DNA of 64,000 bases from Haloferax marinum. Lineage in GTDB: Archaea; Halobacteriota; Halobacteria; Halobacteriales; Haloferacaceae. The position numbers and the translations under genes are program-made. Where the stretch lies: the NCBI RefSeq assembly GCF_009674625.1, contig NZ_WKJQ01000001.1:1550001-1614000 (forward strand), in the 5' to 3' direction. Shown in pieces: positions 1 through 7,614 of the stretch. Within the stretch, counting starts at the first letter, position 1. Each line of letters starts with the position of its first letter. The notes beneath the pieces are model-generated. The model did no database searches. It was not told the DNA's origin and saw only the letters and a list, made by a program, of their open reading frames with translations.

Positions 1-22
1 CAAAACTCACGCCGTCTCGGTG

Positions 23-307
23 TCACCACGTCTCGACGATGCCCTCGCGGATGTCCTCGGCACACCCCTGACAGTCGGGGTGGTCCGGGTCGAAACACGC
101 CGGACGGCCCTTCGCGTCGATGGCGACGGCGCGGCGTTCGGCGTGTCGCCGACAGACGATTTGTGCCCTGCCCTCGGCGTCTCGTGGAAGTGACTCGAAC
201 TCGTCCGACCGGGAGTGGCCGTCTCGATAGGCGCGTTTGACCTCCTCGTACCGCCGGCCAGCGGTGCGGGCGGCGCTTCGGATGATGCTTTCGAGGCGGT
301 CGTCCAT
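23..307 (-). CDS. Small conserved haloarchaeal protein, Cys/His rich
   Basis: A 94-residue basic protein starting with MDDRLESIIR. The frame is open for another 67 codons upstream, but that extension runs into the rpa3 promoter and has unlike composition, so the ATG at 307 is preferred. The C-terminal half holds a Cys and His pattern (C before RRHAERR, then CFDPDHPDCQGC) that could bind a metal. I recognise it only as a conserved haloarchaeal family (probably DUF7091); no function is known to me. It is divergent from rpa3 and may share its control region. Confidence 0.75.
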   Translation of the reverse strand: MDDRLESIIRSAARTAGRRYEEVKRAYRDGHSRSDEFESLPRDAEGRAQIVCRRHAERRAVAIDAKGRPACFDPDHPDCQGCAEDIREGIVETW

Positions 308-384
308 GCAAAGGGGTGTGTGCCCCGAGGCTATCAATTCCTCGCTCGGGAGGGTCTGTTCACTTTCACTCTGCCCTATGCAAC

Positions 385-394
385 TTTTTATATC
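385..394 (+). promoter_or_regulatory. TATA box for rpa3
   Basis: TTTTTATATC is the only strong AT-rich box in the rpa3 upstream region. It lies about 65 bases before the chosen start at 455, giving a short leader that ends with a GGAGG Shine-Dalgarno-like run at 438-442. Confidence 0.55.
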
Positions 395-454
395 AATACG
401 GGTCCAACGTCGATATGCCTCCCAATGGAAACCAAGGTGGAGGCGAGGAAGACC

Positions 455-1390
455 ATGACTGATTTGCGAACCCACGCAGCGGAGATAGCTGAACAGTTCT
501 CGGACCATCTAGACGTGTCCACGGACGAGGTCGAAGAGCGACTCGAACGCCTCGTCAGCGAGTACCGCGTCCCAGTCGACGAAGCGCGCCGGAGCGTCGT
601 CAACAGTTACCTCGACGACGCAGGTATCGAGCGCGACGAACTCGGCGGCGGCGCCGGCGGCAACGAACAGACCCTACTCAACGACATCGACCAGGACGAA
701 CAGTGGGTCGACGTGCGAGCGAAAGTCGTCGACCTCTGGGAACCCCGGAGCGACGCCATCGCACAGGTCGGCCTGCTCGGCGACGAATCCGGCCGGATGA
801 AGTTCGTCTCCTTCACCACGTCCGAACTCCCCGAACTCGAAGAAGGGAAGTCGTACGCACTCGGGAACGTCGTCACCGACGAGTACCAGGGCAACTTCTC
901 CGTGAAGCTCAACCGGACGACGAGCATCGCGGAACTCGACGAAGAGATCGAAGTCGGCGACGACTCGACTGCCGTCGAAGGCGCACTCGTGGACATCCAG
1001 TCCGGAAGCGGCCTCATCAAACGCTGTCCCGAGGAGGACTGCACGCGCGTCCTCCAGAACGGGCGGTGTTCCGAACACGGCAACGTCGAAGGCGAGTTCG
1101 ACCTTCGCATCAAGGCCGTCTTGGACGACGGCGACGAGGTCCAAGAAGTCATCTTCAACCGGGAGATGACCGAGGAACTGACCGGCATCGAACTGGACGA
1201 AGCGAAGCAGATGGCCATGGACGCCCTCGACACCACCATCGTCGAAGAGGAGATGCGCGGTGACCTCGTCGGCTACTACTACCGCGTCACCGGCCCGACG
1301 TTCCGCCGGTACGTGCTCGCCAACGAAGTCGAGCGCCTGAGCGACCCGACAGATGCTGAAGAACTGCTCATCAAAGCGAGGTCGATGTAA
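455..1390 (+). CDS. rpa3: Replication protein A, RPA3-type single-strand DNA binding protein
   Basis: Binds single-stranded DNA in replication and repair. The 311-residue length equals that of the Haloferax RPA3 protein. An N-terminal helical region (about 1-60) is followed by an OB-fold near 84-160 and a zinc finger with C191, C196, C205 and H208. The frame is open further upstream to 215, but that part overlaps the divergent gene and lacks family character; ATG 455 follows a GGAGG run and fits the family start. The stop abuts the ATG of the next gene, the usual rpa3-rpap3 operon. In Haloferax RPA3 works with its own associated protein rather than with RPA1 or RPA2 (family knowledge). Confidence 0.9.
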   Translation: MTDLRTHAAEIAEQFSDHLDVSTDEVEERLERLVSEYRVPVDEARRSVVNSYLDDAGIERDELGGGAGGNEQTLLNDIDQDEQWVDVRAKVVDLWEPRSDAIAQVGLLGDESGRMKFVSFTTSELPELEEGKSYALGNVVTDEYQGNFSVKLNRTTSIAELDEEIEVGDDSTAVEGALVDIQSGSGLIKRCPEEDCTRVLQNGRCSEHGNVEGEFDLRIKAVLDDGDEVQEVIFNREMTEELTGIELDEAKQMAMDALDTTIVEEEMRGDLVGYYYRVTGPTFRRYVLANEVERLSDPTDAEELLIKARSM

Positions 1391-1981
1391 ATGAGTTCGA
1401 ACGACATCCCAACCCGAGAGGTCGCCCGGCGCGTCTTCGCACAGGAGTTCAACGACGCCGGTTACACGTTCAAAGAGTCCGACGACGAGCGCGCGCCCGG
1501 CTACCTGCTGCTCCCGACGGGCGAGAGCGCGAACCGCGTCTTCCTCGTGGGAACCCTCACCGAGAAAGAAGACGTCGGCGAAGACAACGAGTACTGGCGT
1601 GGTCGCATCGTCGACCCGACGGGGACGTTCTTCGTCTACGCCGGCCAGTACCAACCCGAGGCCGCAAGCGCACTGCGTGACCTCGAAGCACCCGCGTACG
1701 TCGCCGTCGTCGGCAAACCGCGGACGTACGAGACGGACGACGGGAACATCAACGTCTCCGTCCGCCCCGAGTCCATCACCGAAGTCGACGCCGCGACGCG
1801 CGACCGCTGGGTGACCGAGACTGCCGACCGAACGCTCGAACGTATCGAGCAGTTCGACGACGAAGGCAACGAGTACGCGCGGATGGCCCGCGAACACTAC
1901 GACCTCGACCCCGACGAGTACAAACGCGCCGCCATCGCGGCACTCGAAAGCCTCGAACAGGCCGACGAACTGAACGCGTAA
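1391..1981 (+). CDS. rpap3: RPA3-associated protein (RPAP3 / COG3390 type)
   Basis: A 196-residue acidic protein whose ATG directly follows the rpa3 stop codon, so the two are translated as a unit. The middle part, around the segment FLVGTLTEKEDVG and the following WRGRIVDPTGTFFVYAG, is the OB-fold-like domain of RPA-associated proteins. It is expected to form a complex with RPA3 on single-stranded DNA. The C terminus is a short helical tail. The assignment rests on position, size and the OB-type segment. Confidence 0.88.
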   Translation: MSSNDIPTREVARRVFAQEFNDAGYTFKESDDERAPGYLLLPTGESANRVFLVGTLTEKEDVGEDNEYWRGRIVDPTGTFFVYAGQYQPEAASALRDLEAPAYVAVVGKPRTYETDDGNINVSVRPESITEVDAATRDRWVTETADRTLERIEQFDDEGNEYARMAREHYDLDPDEYKRAAIAALESLEQADELNA

Positions 1982-2131
1982 TCCGCCTCCACCGAGGCGA
2001 CACACCCCGGCTCTCGTGCCGGAGTGACGAACGGTTTCCACCGTTTTACGCCCCGTGTTCCGCTTTTTCGACCCGCTGAGTCCCTCGTCTGACGAACCAT
2101 TAAGTGTCCAGACTACAGAGCGAACAGTAAC

Positions 2132-2548
2132 ATGGGCAACAAGAATAAGACCATCTCGTTCCGCGTCAACGAAGACGCGTTCGAGACGCTTCGGGAGATC
2201 GCCGAAGAGCGGGACATCTCGCTGTCCGCCGTCTTCCGCGACTACGTGGACACGTTAGTTGCCCACGACGGTCAGGTGCAGGTCGTCCCGAAACACGAAC
2301 TCGAGACACTCCGCGAAGGCGAGGACACGTCGTTCCCGCCGACTGTCGAGGTTCCGAAGAGCTTCATCCGCGAACACGAGCGCCTCGAACTGGAGGCCGA
2401 CCACCTCCGCGAGCAACTCGAAGAGCACAAAAGCTACGTGAACTACCTCCGCGAACAACTCGAAAACGACCGCGACGACGTCGAAGAGGTCATCCAACTG
2501 GAGGACCTCGACACACCGGGCGAGGAACACTCGTTTCGACTTGGGTGA
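2132..2548 (+). CDS. Ribbon-helix-helix protein with coiled coil
   Basis: A 138-residue protein. The N terminus (about 5-45: ISFRVNEDAFETLREIAEER, then a second helix) is a typical ribbon-helix-helix DNA-binding fold as in CopG/Arc regulators. Residues about 80-120 form a Leu-rich coiled coil with repeated REQLE segments that would drive dimer or higher assembly. A TATA-like CATTAAGT lies near 2098-2105, about 30 bases before the ATG, so the mRNA is probably leaderless. It is a likely transcription regulator of unknown target; it could instead be a DNA-organising protein. Confidence 0.85.
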   Translation: MGNKNKTISFRVNEDAFETLREIAEERDISLSAVFRDYVDTLVAHDGQVQVVPKHELETLREGEDTSFPPTVEVPKSFIREHERLELEADHLREQLEEHKSYVNYLREQLENDRDDVEEVIQLEDLDTPGEEHSFRLG

Positions 2549-2595
2549 CTAACGGCCCGTCCGAAACCCGTCGATTTCTCTCGTACCCCGCGTCG

Positions 2596-3057
2596 TTAGC
2601 GCGGGCCGACGAGGTCTTTCTTGGCTTGCCGTGCCTGTTGTTGCATCTCTCTGTCGCCTTCGACGTCCGCGAGTGCTTCGACCGACTCCAGCGTTCGGAC
2701 CGAGTCGTCGAGGAACGACAGCACGTCGCCGGGGTAGGCGTACACCATGTACTCGTCGCTCATCACGTCCACGATGGCGTCGGGGCCGAGACCCTGTGCC
2801 CGAAGTTCGAGGAGGTAGTTGATGAACTTCCGTTCGGGGTAGCCGGTGTAGATGTCGTCTGAGTTCTCGCAGTCGAGGAAGTCCTCGGCGAAGTCGAGCA
2901 GTCGGTCACGGGTCGCGCCGTCGACCTTCGTCAGGCCTTCACCGGAGTAGAGGACTTCGAGTGTCGCCCCGCTGAAGACGCGCTTGGGGATGTTGGCGTC
3001 CAGTTGCGAGACGATTTGGCGGTGGTTTTTGAGATAGATTTTGTCCGTGATAGCCAC
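2596..3057 (-). CDS. Conserved haloarchaeal protein of unknown function
   Basis: A 153-residue acidic protein beginning with GTG (VAITDKIYLKNHRQ). The frame is open to 3468, but that part is the shadow of the opposite gene, so the GTG at 3057 is chosen. It contains a short Cys-bearing region (FLDCENSDDIYTGYPERK), then a helical C terminus. No motif identifies a reaction. The sequence style is that of a haloarchaeal core family; I cannot name it with certainty. It is divergent from the Rossmann reductase gene. Confidence 0.75.
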   Translation of the reverse strand: MAITDKIYLKNHRQIVSQLDANIPKRVFSGATLEVLYSGEGLTKVDGATRDRLLDFAEDFLDCENSDDIYTGYPERKFINYLLELRAQGLGPDAIVDVMSDEYMVYAYPGDVLSFLDDSVRTLESVEALADVEGDREMQQQARQAKKDLVGPR

Positions 3058-3153
3058 GCGTAGACGTTCATTTGGCGTTGAGGAGCAAAAGATTCCCGCT
3101 CTCGTCGGGCGCTGGCACGTGGCTATATTTCTCCCGAGGCCGTAGGAGAGGAG

Positions 3154-3795
3154 ATGGAAACGAGTCGTGTCGGTATTCTCGGGAGTGGAGACGTGGGGCA
3201 AGCACTCGGGCGGGGGTTCGCCCGCCACGGGTGGGACGTGATGCTCGGGACGCGAAGTCCCGACGAACTTCGAGCGTCGATAGGCGACCTTGCAAGCGTC
3301 GCTGTCGGCAGTTTCTCCGACGCAGCAGTACACGGCGACGTGGTCGTGCTCGCGGTTCTCGGTGACGCCGCAGAGACAGTCGTCGAGATGGCCGGCCCCG
3401 AGAACTTCGCGGAGAAACTCGTCTTCGACGCGACGAACCCGCTCGATTTCTCCTCCGGAGAGGTCCACCTCTCACTGGGTGGGACCGACTCACTCGGCGA
3501 GCGGATTCAGAACGCGCTCCCGGACGCGTCGGTGGTAAAGTGCTTCAACACCGTCTCGAACAGTCAGATGATAGACCCCGAGTTCGAGGAGGGGACGCCG
3601 CCGATGTTCATCTGCGGCAACGACGAGGAAGCCAAAGCACGGACAGAAGAGATTCTCGTGGAGTTGGGATGGCCCGGTGTGATGGACGTGGGCGACATCA
3701 CAGCGGCTCGGTATCTGGAGGCGCTCGTGCCGCTTTGGGTGCGGGTCGGGTCGAATCTGGGGACGTGGAAGCACGCGTTCAAAGTGGTGCAGTAG
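3154..3795 (+). CDS. NADPH-dependent F420 reductase-like oxidoreductase
   Basis: A 213-residue Rossmann-fold protein. The N terminus VGILGSGDVGQALGRGFARH is a dinucleotide-binding GxGxxG loop; GTRSP at the end of the second strand suggests NADP preference. Later segments (FDATNPLDF, KCFNTVS) match the NADPH:F420 oxidoreductase / pyrroline-carboxylate-reductase-like family. Family members move hydride between NADP and coenzyme F420 or another acceptor; the actual acceptor cannot be read from the sequence. It has its own start and no obvious operon partner. Confidence 0.82.
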   Translation: METSRVGILGSGDVGQALGRGFARHGWDVMLGTRSPDELRASIGDLASVAVGSFSDAAVHGDVVVLAVLGDAAETVVEMAGPENFAEKLVFDATNPLDFSSGEVHLSLGGTDSLGERIQNALPDASVVKCFNTVSNSQMIDPEFEEGTPPMFICGNDEEAKARTEEILVELGWPGVMDVGDITAARYLEALVPLWVRVGSNLGTWKHAFKVVQ

Positions 3796-3877
3796 GATGC
3801 AGGCTGTGAGGTACTGTCACTCCGGCCCCGTAGCGTAACGTATTTTAGTCGTAGCGGATTACAGATGGTTGCAGCGT

Positions 3878-3951
3878 GTCCGGGTTGGGGTAGTGGACTA
3901 TCCTTCAGCCTTGTGGAGGCTGAGACGCGGGTTCAATTCTCGCACCTGGAC
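3878..3951 (+). tRNA. trnH: tRNA-His (GTG)
   Basis: The sequence folds as a cloverleaf: an acceptor GTCCGGGT/ACCTGGAC with the extra G(-1):C73 pair typical of tRNA-His, anticodon stem CAGCC/GGCTG with loop TTGTGGA (anticodon GTG), and T-arm GCGGG-TTCAATT-CTCGC. No CCA is encoded. A TATTTTA box at 3841-3847 lies about 31 bases upstream. The 3' end, 3931-3952, is repeated exactly at 4080-4101. Confidence 0.96.
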
Positions 3952-4101
3952 CTCTTCTACAAATTTCGACCGGTGAGCGCCGCGTAGCGTGCGCAAACCC
4001 GTTCTCGAAATTTGATGTGAGGTGTGACTGCGAGATTGAACTCGGGAGCGACGCGAACGAAGTGAGCAGAGCGACCAAAGTTCAATTCTCGCACCTGGAC
4101 C
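3952..4101 (+). repeat. tRNA-His trailer with inverted and direct copies of the T-arm
   Basis: The 150 bases after tRNA-His hold three parts. First, the block GAGCGCCGCGTAGCGTGCGC at 3975-3994. Second, an inverted copy of the tRNA T-arm at 4029-4042 (TGCGAGATTGAACT). Third, an exact 22-base direct copy of the tRNA 3' end at 4080-4101. The inverted and direct copies can pair as a stem of about 14 bp around a 36-base loop containing GAACGAAGTGAG (4055-4066). The direct copy looks like an att-site footprint left by an element that integrates at the tRNA 3' end. The same layout follows tRNA-Pro. Confidence 0.8.
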
Positions 4102-4174
4102 GTCTTCCGATTACAAACTACCAGATGGCCCAAGAGGCTGAGCGGGGATGTCCGGGGAGAAAGCAACAGTGAGG

Positions 4175-4606
4175 TTATTGCGATTCGAGCTTGGTGATTC
4201 GGTCTTCGAGAGATTCGAGCTGTGTGAAAATCTCGTCAAGAGAGACACGCGCCTCGCTGACTTTCTTACTCAATTCGTCCAACGTCACTGGGAGAGACAA
4301 TTTCGATTTGTGGTTGTAGACGAACTCTCGACCACTGTCGGTTAGCAAATAGTGCTCGATTACGTCCCCTTCCAGCGTCATCTGACCATTCGTTGTTCTT
4401 GAGACGAAGTTGGCTCCACTTCGGCCCAGTTGCGTATCGATGCGTCTGAGAAGTTGCTCCTCAGACTCGGCACCGACTGGTTCTTGCATCTTTTTTGCAG
4501 TGGACGGCCCTTCAGTCAGCAGATACACCAACATTCGCTGAGACATTTCGTCAATTTCTGACTGAGATTCCCCAACTACTCCGGAGTCATAAATTATCGA
4601 AACCAT
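4175..4606 (-). CDS. Small winged-helix-like regulator with C-terminal coiled coil
   Basis: A 143-residue protein on DNA clearly richer in A and T than its neighbours. The first two thirds (MLVYLLTEGPSTAKKM, then EEQLLRRIDTQLGR and a segment ending in HYLLTDSGREFVY) read like a winged helix. The C-terminal 40 residues, ending in IFTQLESLEDRITKLESQ, form a coiled coil. It lies just beyond the att-like copy of the tRNA-His 3' end, so it may be cargo of a former integrated element (inference). An inverted repeat sits in its promoter. No specific family is recognised. Confidence 0.72.
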   Translation of the reverse strand: MVSIIYDSGVVGESQSEIDEMSQRMLVYLLTEGPSTAKKMQEPVGAESEEQLLRRIDTQLGRSGANFVSRTTNGQMTLEGDVIEHYLLTDSGREFVYNHKSKLSLPVTLDELSKKVSEARVSLDEIFTQLESLEDRITKLESQ

Positions 4607-4632
4607 ACCACACGATATACACCATTTGATAA

Positions 4633-4655
4633 ATTAGTTATTACCTTCAACTAAT
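4633..4655. promoter_or_regulatory. Inverted repeat, possible operator of the 4175-4606 gene
   Basis: ATTAGTT-N9-AACTAAT is a perfect 7-bp inverted repeat centred about 38 bases before the ATG at 4606, next to the AT-rich ATTTATC stretch that could be its TATA box. The gene encodes a likely DNA-binding protein, so self-regulation is a simple reading. Confidence 0.45.
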
Positions 4656-5118
4656 CGTCGGAACTCACACACGATACGTGGCCCAGAACGTTTCGACACC
4701 ACCGAAGCAGACAGCGTGGCCGAAGCGACGTATTTCGTCAACGAGACGGTGATTCGGCAGACGTACTGGTAGCCGGCAGCGGGCAAGGGGCGTGATAAAA
4801 ACCGAATCGCAGTCAGGCCGTGACTGCGGACCTCAGGATAGACGCTGAGGTCAGTTCTCTATCGTTCGTCTTCACCGCGTATTTCTGAACGAACCGTTCG
4901 GGTTCGTCTTCGTCCTCGGCTGCGGCCGAGGACTTACAGTGTACCCCGCCGCGCGGCAGACGATTGGTTAGGCATTTCTGATTCACCACCTCCATGGCAT
5001 GGTAACATACCACATTATTGAGCATAGGCTTTGTGGGTCCGCGTACACCGGTCGCAGGAGTCGCCGAGAGGCTACCAAAACGAGTACGCCTTTCTCTCAG
5101 CAATGCGACCAGACAGCC
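4656..5118. other. Gene-free stretch with decayed coding and strong hairpins
   Basis: No convincing gene is present. A start-less frame on the + strand that stops at 4770-4772 ends in EATYFVNETVIRQTYW and may be the C-terminal relic of a lost gene. A 96-codon minus-strand frame (4813-5103) also exists but carries three hairpins inside it and has no family resemblance I can name. Composition is mixed and unlike the flanking core genes. Confidence 0.5.
4809..4933. other. Three consecutive stable hairpins (candidate structured RNA or IS relic)
   Basis: Perfect stems occur at 4809-4827 (GCAGTCA/TGACTGC, 5-base loop), 4829-4852 (GACCTCA/TGAGGTC, 10-base loop) and 4912-4933 (GTCCTCGGC/GCCGAGGAC, loop TGCG). 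They are in a stretch without a clear gene. Such rows of hairpins fit a small RNA or the subterminal ends of an IS200/IS605-type element; neither can be decided here. Confidence 0.35.
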
Positions 5119-5892
5119 ATGAACGTCGCCATCCTCACCGTCGGCAACGAGCTCCTCGCGGGCGACATCGAGAACACGAACGCGACGTGGTTAGCCCGGC
5201 GACTCACCGAAGGTGGTGCGACAGTCGCACGAATCCAGACGGTCCCGGACGACCACGACGTCATCGCCGACGTCGTCGCGGAGTGGAGCGCCGCGTTCGA
5301 CGCGGTCGTCGTAACCGGTGGGCTTGGAGGCACACCCGACGATATCACGATGGAGGCCGTCGCCGCCGGGTTGGACCGCGAGTTCGTCGTCGACGAAGCG
5401 GCGGCCGAACAGGTCGAGACGACCATCGCGGCGATTCTCGAACGCCGGCCAGACATCGACTTCGACCTCGACGTGGCGTGGTACGCCTCGATGCCAGCGG
5501 GTGCGGAAGTACTCCCGAACGACGACGGGTTAGCGCCTGGGTGTCGGGCGGGGAACGTCTACGTCCTGCCGGGAATTCCGGACGAGATGAAACCGATGTT
5601 CGACAGGATTTCCGAGCGGTTCGCCGGCGACAGAGTGTCGCGGGAGTTCTACGCCGACGCGCCGGAGGGTGCAGTGGCCCGTGAACTCGGTCTCGTCGCC
5701 GAGCGATTCGGCGTCGAAGTCGGTAGTTACCCGAATCGGGGTGGCCCGACGCGAATCAAACTCACCGGTGCCGACCCGGCCGTCCTCGACGACGCCGTCT
5801 CGTGGGTGTGGGAGCACGCGACGGCAGCTCTCTACGAGAGCGAGTCGGCGGTCGAACAGGCACGAAAAGAGACGGACGACGGGCGCAGTTAG
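5119..5892 (+). CDS. CinA-like molybdopterin-binding domain protein
   Basis: A 257-residue protein with the MoaB/Mog fold of the CinA N-terminal half: VGNELLAGDIENTNA near the start and VVTGGLGGTPDDITMEAVA near 60-80 are the family loops. The C-terminal amidase domain of full CinA is absent, as is common in archaea. Related proteins bind molybdopterin or act on nucleotide-like substrates (NMN deamidase, ADP-ribose pyrophosphatase); the true substrate here is unknown. ATG 5119 is chosen because the family begins with MNVAILTVGNE; the longer open frame is noncoding in character. It converges with the next gene and the ends overlap by 4 bases. Confidence 0.88.
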   Translation: MNVAILTVGNELLAGDIENTNATWLARRLTEGGATVARIQTVPDDHDVIADVVAEWSAAFDAVVVTGGLGGTPDDITMEAVAAGLDREFVVDEAAAEQVETTIAAILERRPDIDFDLDVAWYASMPAGAEVLPNDDGLAPGCRAGNVYVLPGIPDEMKPMFDRISERFAGDRVSREFYADAPEGAVARELGLVAERFGVEVGSYPNRGGPTRIKLTGADPAVLDDAVSWVWEHATAALYESESAVEQARKETDDGRS

Positions 5893-7061
5893 CGAAGTTG
5901 CGGAAGGCCGCCTTCGTTGAGTGGCGTCGAATCGAGTGAGCCACGACTGCGGATGATGTTGAAGGCGGTCACGAGGTCAGACCGGGAGACGAGGCCGACG
6001 AATTCGCCCTGCTCGTCGACGACCGGGAGGCGGCCCACACTCCGTTCTTGCATGAGCGCAATGGCTTCCATCGCGTCCGCCGAGGGGTCGATCGTCGCGA
6101 GTTCGTCGCTCATGATATCTTCGACCCGGTAGGCGTCGCGTTCGACCTCTCTCACGCCACGGGCGTCGTCCAGGGTGACCATCCCGACGAGGTAGCCGTT
6201 CTGGAGGACTGGATAGCCGGTGTGTCGTTCGACGAACATCCGTTCGAGGAGTTCTGCGACGGTCGTTTCCACGTCGACGACGTCGAGATTCTCCCGAGTG
6301 GTCATGATGTCGTTGACGACGACGTCCTGGAAGGTCGCTTTGAGGACGGTTTGTTGGGCCTCGCCGGACGCACCCATGTAGATGAAGAACGCCAACGCGA
6401 CCAGAAAGAGGTTGAAGAACAACCCGAAGATGCCGAGGAGGAAGGCGAACACCTTCCCGACTTCGGCGGCCATCTGCGTCGCCTTGGCGTGCGGTCGGGT
6501 CCGGGCGAGAAGCGCACGGAGGACTCGACCGCCGTCCATCGGGAATCCAGGGAGCATGTTGAACACGGCGAGCGAGATGTTCATCAGCGCGAGATAGCCG
6601 GTGACGAACTTCAAGGGTGCTTGCGACGCTGGAAGTGCGACGAACCCGGCGTAGGCGACGATTCCGATGGCGACAGAGACGAGTGGGCCAGCGACGGCGA
6701 TGGTGAACTCCTGTTTCCAGTCTTCTGGAATCTCCTTGAAGCGGGCGACGCCACCAAAGAGCCACAGCGTAATGGACTCGATTTCGTAGCCGTAGCGCAT
6801 GGCGACGAGTGAGTGGCCAAACTCGTGGAGGAGAACGCCACCGAACAAGCCAATCGCGGCCGCACTCCCGAGAATCCACTGCAGAGACCCGTCAGAGAGT
6901 GCGCTACCGTCTATCGACGCCCCAAAGAGGTTGTTGATGAGAACTGAGAGATTACCGATATCTGACCCGATGAGCCACGCGAAAAGCGGGAGAATGAGGA
7001 GGAACGTGAGGTCCAACCTAATCGGGATGCCGAAGGCGCTACCGATGCGGATTCCTCGCAT
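5889..7061 (-). CDS. Site-2 protease (M50) with tandem CBS domains
   Basis: A 390-residue membrane metalloprotease that cuts substrates inside the membrane. HEFGH at 79-83 supplies zinc ligands and the catalytic Glu; MLPGFPMDGGRVLRA near 170-185 is the second zinc motif. Four to six membrane segments cover about 17-230. Two CBS domains (about 245-375) may bind an adenine nucleotide and gate activity. A GTG start five codons upstream is possible, but ATG 7061 has a CTTAAG box about 25 bases upstream, giving a leaderless mRNA. The target of proteolysis is unknown; haloarchaeal relatives have been linked to regulator or stress control (family knowledge). Confidence 0.9.
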   Translation of the reverse strand: MRGIRIGSAFGIPIRLDLTFLLILPLFAWLIGSDIGNLSVLINNLFGASIDGSALSDGSLQWILGSAAAIGLFGGVLLHEFGHSLVAMRYGYEIESITLWLFGGVARFKEIPEDWKQEFTIAVAGPLVSVAIGIVAYAGFVALPASQAPLKFVTGYLALMNISLAVFNMLPGFPMDGGRVLRALLARTRPHAKATQMAAEVGKVFAFLLGIFGLFFNLFLVALAFFIYMGASGEAQQTVLKATFQDVVVNDIMTTRENLDVVDVETTVAELLERMFVERHTGYPVLQNGYLVGMVTLDDARGVREVERDAYRVEDIMSDELATIDPSADAMEAIALMQERSVGRLPVVDEQGEFVGLVSRSDLVTAFNIIRSRGSLDSTPLNEGGLPQLR

Positions 7062-7147
7062 ACCAGTACTAGTCACGCGAGGGGCTTAAGTAGTCAGGCC
7101 AGTGCGAGGGGAGAAGGCTTACGCGGACCGGTGATGCACGGAGAGAC

Positions 7148-7528
7148 ATGAGCGATTCCCGACCGAAGCCAGTGGTAAAGCGCGGCGACGAAATCGACTA
7201 CGAGGCAGTCGGTGCTGCCGACGGCATGTCGAAAGGCGTCCTCATCTCCGGTGACGACGGGGCACCCAACTTTGCGATTCGCCGGTTCGTCCTCGACGCG
7301 GGTGCCTCGGTTCCGAAACACACCAACGAAGTCGAACACGAACAGCACGTCCTCTCCGGCCGGTACGTCGTCGGCATCGACGGCGAGGAGTACGACGTCG
7401 AAGCGGGAGACTCGCTTTTCATCCCTGCGGGCGCCGTCCACTGGTACCGAAACGAGTCCGACGAAGAAGGCTCGTTCCTCTGTGCCGTCCCGAACGGTGA
7501 CGACGCCATCGAACTCGTCGACGAGTAG
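7148..7528 (+). CDS. Single-domain cupin protein
   Basis: A 126-residue cupin. The barrel motifs are visible as HTNEVEHEQHVLSGRYVVG (first motif, with metal-binding His and Glu) and GDSLFIPAGAVHWYRN (second motif, with His). Such small cupins bind a metal and a small ligand or act as isomerase or dioxygenase; the ligand cannot be inferred. It is divergent from the site-2 protease gene, with about 86 bases between the starts. Confidence 0.87.
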   Translation: MSDSRPKPVVKRGDEIDYEAVGAADGMSKGVLISGDDGAPNFAIRRFVLDAGASVPKHTNEVEHEQHVLSGRYVVGIDGEEYDVEAGDSLFIPAGAVHWYRNESDEEGSFLCAVPNGDDAIELVDE

Positions 7529-7614
7529 CTCTCACGCGGAGGAGGCGAGACAGGGCACGACACACACGACCTGCAGGCGAATCCCTGAAATACCACGTCA
7601 CCGTAGCAGGCACC

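Noticed and set aside
674-2041. 455-codon frame opposite rpa3 and rpap3
   Set aside because: Antisense shadow of two clearly recognised genes.
4813-5103. 96-codon minus-strand frame in the gene-free stretch
   Set aside because: Three perfect hairpins lie inside it and the protein resembles no family; treated as noncoding or relic.
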